Part shown: in pieces, positions 13,598-15,892 of the stretch | Position numbering within the stretch: the first letter of the stretch is position 1 | Layout of the letters: every line of letters starts with the position of its first letter | Source: Pseudomonadota bacterium | GTDB lineage: Bacteria; Pseudomonadota; Alphaproteobacteria; Sphingomonadales; Sphingomonadaceae | Direction: 5' to 3' | Assembly: GCA_023387085.1 (NCBI GenBank) | Contig: JAEWIL010000124.1 | Location: 1-15,892, forward strand | Length of the DNA stretch: 15,892 nt | Program-made: the position numbers and the translations under genes | Notes under the pieces: model-generated | What the model was told of the DNA's origin: nothing | Databases searched by the model: none | Seen by the model: the letters and a program-made list of their open reading frames with translations, nothing else

Positions 13598-15892
13598 CTT
13601 GCCCTGGGGGCTGATCGAGAGCGAAATCTCGCCCAGTTGCTGCAACGGCTGCGCATCCGCGGGCACCGTTATTGTAAAGGTTCCGCCGCTTTCGAGCAAC
13701 TTTACCTGATAGGACTTGCCCGGCCGCATTCCGATCACGGCAAAACGGCCGACCGAATTGGTAAAGAAGGGCTGCGTCTGGAAGTCGGCATCGTCGGCCG
13801 ACGAGATGGTGCCGGACAACAGATCCGCCCGCGTCCCGTTCAGCGTCAGGAAGCCATATCCGCTGACGGTCGCGTCGCTGCCGACGATGAGGTGGTAACC
13901 GCTGCGATAGGAGGGGAAGAGCGTTTCGATCCCCGGCCCGATATCGTAGCCGGTCGGTCCGTTGCGCAGGTCATAGACAAGCGTCTGGCGCGTGTAGGAT
14001 TGCAGACGCGATTCAAGCGCCGGACCAAGGTCGCCCGAAAGCGCTTCATAGCGCTGGTCGCGCACCGACCGGCCAAGCACGACCTGCTGATCCGCAATTG
14101 CTTCATTCGGCTTGGCGATCACGAAGCTGTCGCTGATCGGACGCCCGATAGCGACGTTGCCACCCGCATAGGCGATCGACGTTCCGATCTGCAGGCGCGC
14201 CTGCTGCCGGTCGTCGATGCTGGAGAAGCCGTTGCCGCCGGTCGTAACCACAAGACGGCTGTTGAAGCGATTGCCGTTATAGTCGAACGCGCCATCGACG
14301 CTGGCGCTTCCTGGCGAGCGCCGGACACCGACGTTATAGCCGAAGCTGTCGACCCGGTCCTCGACGCTCTGCGAGGCGAAGGCCCGGAACGTCTCGCGGC
14401 GACTGTTGTATGAGGCATCGGCGCGCGCGCGCGGGCCGAACGGAATCGTCAGCCCGACGCGAACCCCGAATTTATGGGCGAAGGGCCCGGTGCCATATTC
14501 GACACCGCCGGTCACGCGGAAGCGGTCGGTGCGGTGGACGACCTCGGTAAAGATGGTGCGGCTGTTGCGGGCATCGGCGCGATCAAACCAGTTCACGCCG
14601 ACGATCCACGACGTCCGCTCGTCGAAATAGCGGATATAGCTCGCGTTGATGTTCAAGGCTTCGGCGCGGTCGGTGACCGCGAGTGCATCGGCCAGAGTCG
14701 CGAAATTCTTGGTGCGATAATCCGCGCTGATCGCGATCTGGCTACCGCGTCCGGCGCCCCCGGTCTGCAGCGAGTAGCCGCCCCGCACCGAGAAGCCGGT
14801 CGAGTCGCCCGAGCTGCCCGCCAACGAGAAGTCGAAACGGCCGGGGATCGCTTTCGGCGCAACGATGATTTCGCCCGCCGCGACCTGAATGTCTTTCGAC
14901 AGTTGCAGCGATCCGCCGAGGATGAGGCGGTTGCTGAGGCCGCGCCGGTAAAAGCCGCTGAACGCAGGGTCATTGCCATATTTCGGCCCCGCCTGGAAAT
15001 CCCGCGCGACGAAGCCCACCGCAGCACTATATTCATCCTCGCCCGCCGACAGGTCGATCGTATCGACATAGGTGTCGAAATCGGTGATCTGCCGCCGCCC
15101 GGTAATATCGGTGATGAACAACTGGGCATTGGTACCCGCATATTGGGCGCGCAACTGGCCGAGGTCATAGGCGCCGGAATTGAGTTGCAGCGTTTGAACC
15201 TGCTGGCCGTCGATGATGACGTCGAGCGTCGCGTCGCGGTCGAGCAAGAACTGCTGGGTGCCAAGGCTGGTCAGCGGCGAAATGGCGTTGAAAACGCGCC
15301 GCCCCTTTTCGACGGCCACGCCGCCGACGAGCGTGCCGGCGATGATCGGCAGGCCGTTGAGCTGCAAATCGCCCGCGCTCCAGCGACGAAATTTGTCATA
15401 TTCGTCGTACACGAGACGGGCCTGGCGCCGATACAGACCCGACCCCGTGGTCAGATTCTTGTCGTAGCCGCCATCGAATTCGAAAACGAAATTATTATAG
15501 CGTACCGCGCCGTTGACCAGCATCGCCGGCGTCTCGACCGAGTTGAAATCGATTGAGGTGATATCGGCCATCAAATTGACATAGGCCGAGAATTTTTCAG
15601 GTTGCGAGGTGATCGGCACTTCGGATGCCGAAATAAAGCCGAGAAGCTGTGCCTCGCGGATCGACGGGTCGATCCGCTCGATCACGATTTCCAGCCGCGC
15701 CGCATCATAGCGCAACGTCACGCCGGAAGCAGCGACCTGTTCGAGCGACACGAAGGGCGTTTCGGGCAGGTTCCGTTCGAGCGCACTGCGCGCGTCGATC
15801 TTGAGCAACGGAGCGATATTGGCGAGCAGCGACTGGCAGTCGATCTCGGCCCGACCGTCGGCGAGAACCCGGACCATCACATCGTCGTAAAC
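13595..15892 (-). CDS. Fimbrial outer-membrane usher, chaperone-usher pathway (start cut by window edge)
   Basis: The frame is open from the right edge to TAG at 13597-13595, giving 765 residues; the true start and signal peptide lie beyond 15892. The first methionine-type codon in the window (GTG 15880) is probably not the start, because coding-type residues VYDD precede it. The N-terminal part (VRVLADGRAEIDCQSLLANIAPLLKI) resembles the usher periplasmic domain. Then come long alternating aromatic/Gly beta-barrel segments such as FEFDGGYDKNL, AVGFVARDFQAGPKYGNDPAFSGFYRRGL, SFGYNVGVRRSPGS and FDYNGNRFNSRL. The last ~105 residues (GYGFLTLNGTRADLLSGTI, QPFFTNSVGRFAVIGMRPGKSYQVKL) match the plug-distal C-terminal domain of archaic ushers. 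It would export pilus subunits across the outer membrane. A chaperone gene and main pilin should lie upstream. The tip gene starts 11 bases behind. Confidence 0.85.
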   Translation of the reverse strand, partial: VYDDVMVRVLADGRAEIDCQSLLANIAPLLKIDARSALERNLPETPFVSLEQVAASGVTLRYDAARLEIVIERIDPSIREAQLLGFISASEVPITSQPEKFSAYVNLMADITSIDFNSVETPAMLVNGAVRYNNFVFEFDGGYDKNLTTGSGLYRRQARLVYDEYDKFRRWSAGDLQLNGLPIIAGTLVGGVAVEKGRRVFNAISPLTSLGTQQFLLDRDATLDVIIDGQQVQTLQLNSGAYDLGQLRAQYAGTNAQLFITDITGRRQITDFDTYVDTIDLSAGEDEYSAAVGFVARDFQAGPKYGNDPAFSGFYRRGLSNRLILGGSLQLSKDIQVAAGEIIVAPKAIPGRFDFSLAGSSGDSTGFSVRGGYSLQTGGAGRGSQIAISADYRTKNFATLADALAVTDRAEALNINASYIRYFDERTSWIVGVNWFDRADARNSRTIFTEVVHRTDRFRVTGGVEYGTGPFAHKFGVRVGLTIPFGPRARADASYNSRRETFRAFASQSVEDRVDSFGYNVGVRRSPGSASVDGAFDYNGNRFNSRLVVTTGGNGFSSIDDRQQARLQIGTSIAYAGGNVAIGRPISDSFVIAKPNEAIADQQVVLGRSVRDQRYEALSGDLGPALESRLQSYTRQTLVYDLRNGPTGYDIGPGIETLFPSYRSGYHLIVGSDATVSGYGFLTLNGTRADLLSGTISSADDADFQTQPFFTNSVGRFAVIGMRPGKSYQVKLLESGGTFTITVPADAQPLQQLGEISLSISPQGK

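Overview
The window is GC-rich DNA with dense coding on both strands. It most resembles a sphingomonad alphaproteobacterium (Sphingopyxis/Sphingomonas-like). This is inferred from gene content: a large 180-kDa-class NAD-glutamate dehydrogenase, an RHH_4-type small protein, an isoquinoline 1-oxidoreductase-type molybdoenzyme subunit, a PAS-like protein of alphaproteobacterial style and an archaic/alternative chaperone-usher pilus locus. No tRNA, rRNA, CRISPR array, transposase or phage gene was seen, so it reads as chromosome rather than a mobile island.

Left part (1-4678, + strand): the 3' end of a molybdopterin-binding oxidoreductase gene overlaps the start of hemH (ferrochelatase, the last step of haem synthesis). 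Next comes a membrane-anchored DUF1963 protein. It is followed by phaB (acetoacetyl-CoA reductase, polyhydroxybutyrate synthesis) and a small ribbon-helix-helix protein 18 nt behind it, probably one operon.

Middle (4675-11876, - strand): three leftward genes read PAS-like protein, NAD-glutamate dehydrogenase (almost 5 kb), then an ATP-grasp ligase. A palindromic repeat of the CGTCATTGCG type lies between the dehydrogenase and the ligase. The ligase meets the ribbon-helix-helix gene tail to tail, and the two stop codons share one CTAG.

Right part (11877-15892): an AT-richer intergenic region carries a CtrA-like half-site and a hairpin that covers a ribosome binding site. It leads into a small secreted protein resembling a diverged spore-coat-U pilin. 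A clean intrinsic terminator separates this gene from a convergent, leftward pilus pair: an outer-membrane usher cut by the window edge, then a two-domain secreted protein that is probably the tip adhesin. The chaperone and the main pilin would be expected beyond position 15892.

Most genes belong to known families. The least explained parts are the pilin-like gene with its regulatory leader, the PAS-like protein, the DUF1963 anchor protein and the ATP-grasp ligase of unknown substrate. No clearly new multi-gene system was found.
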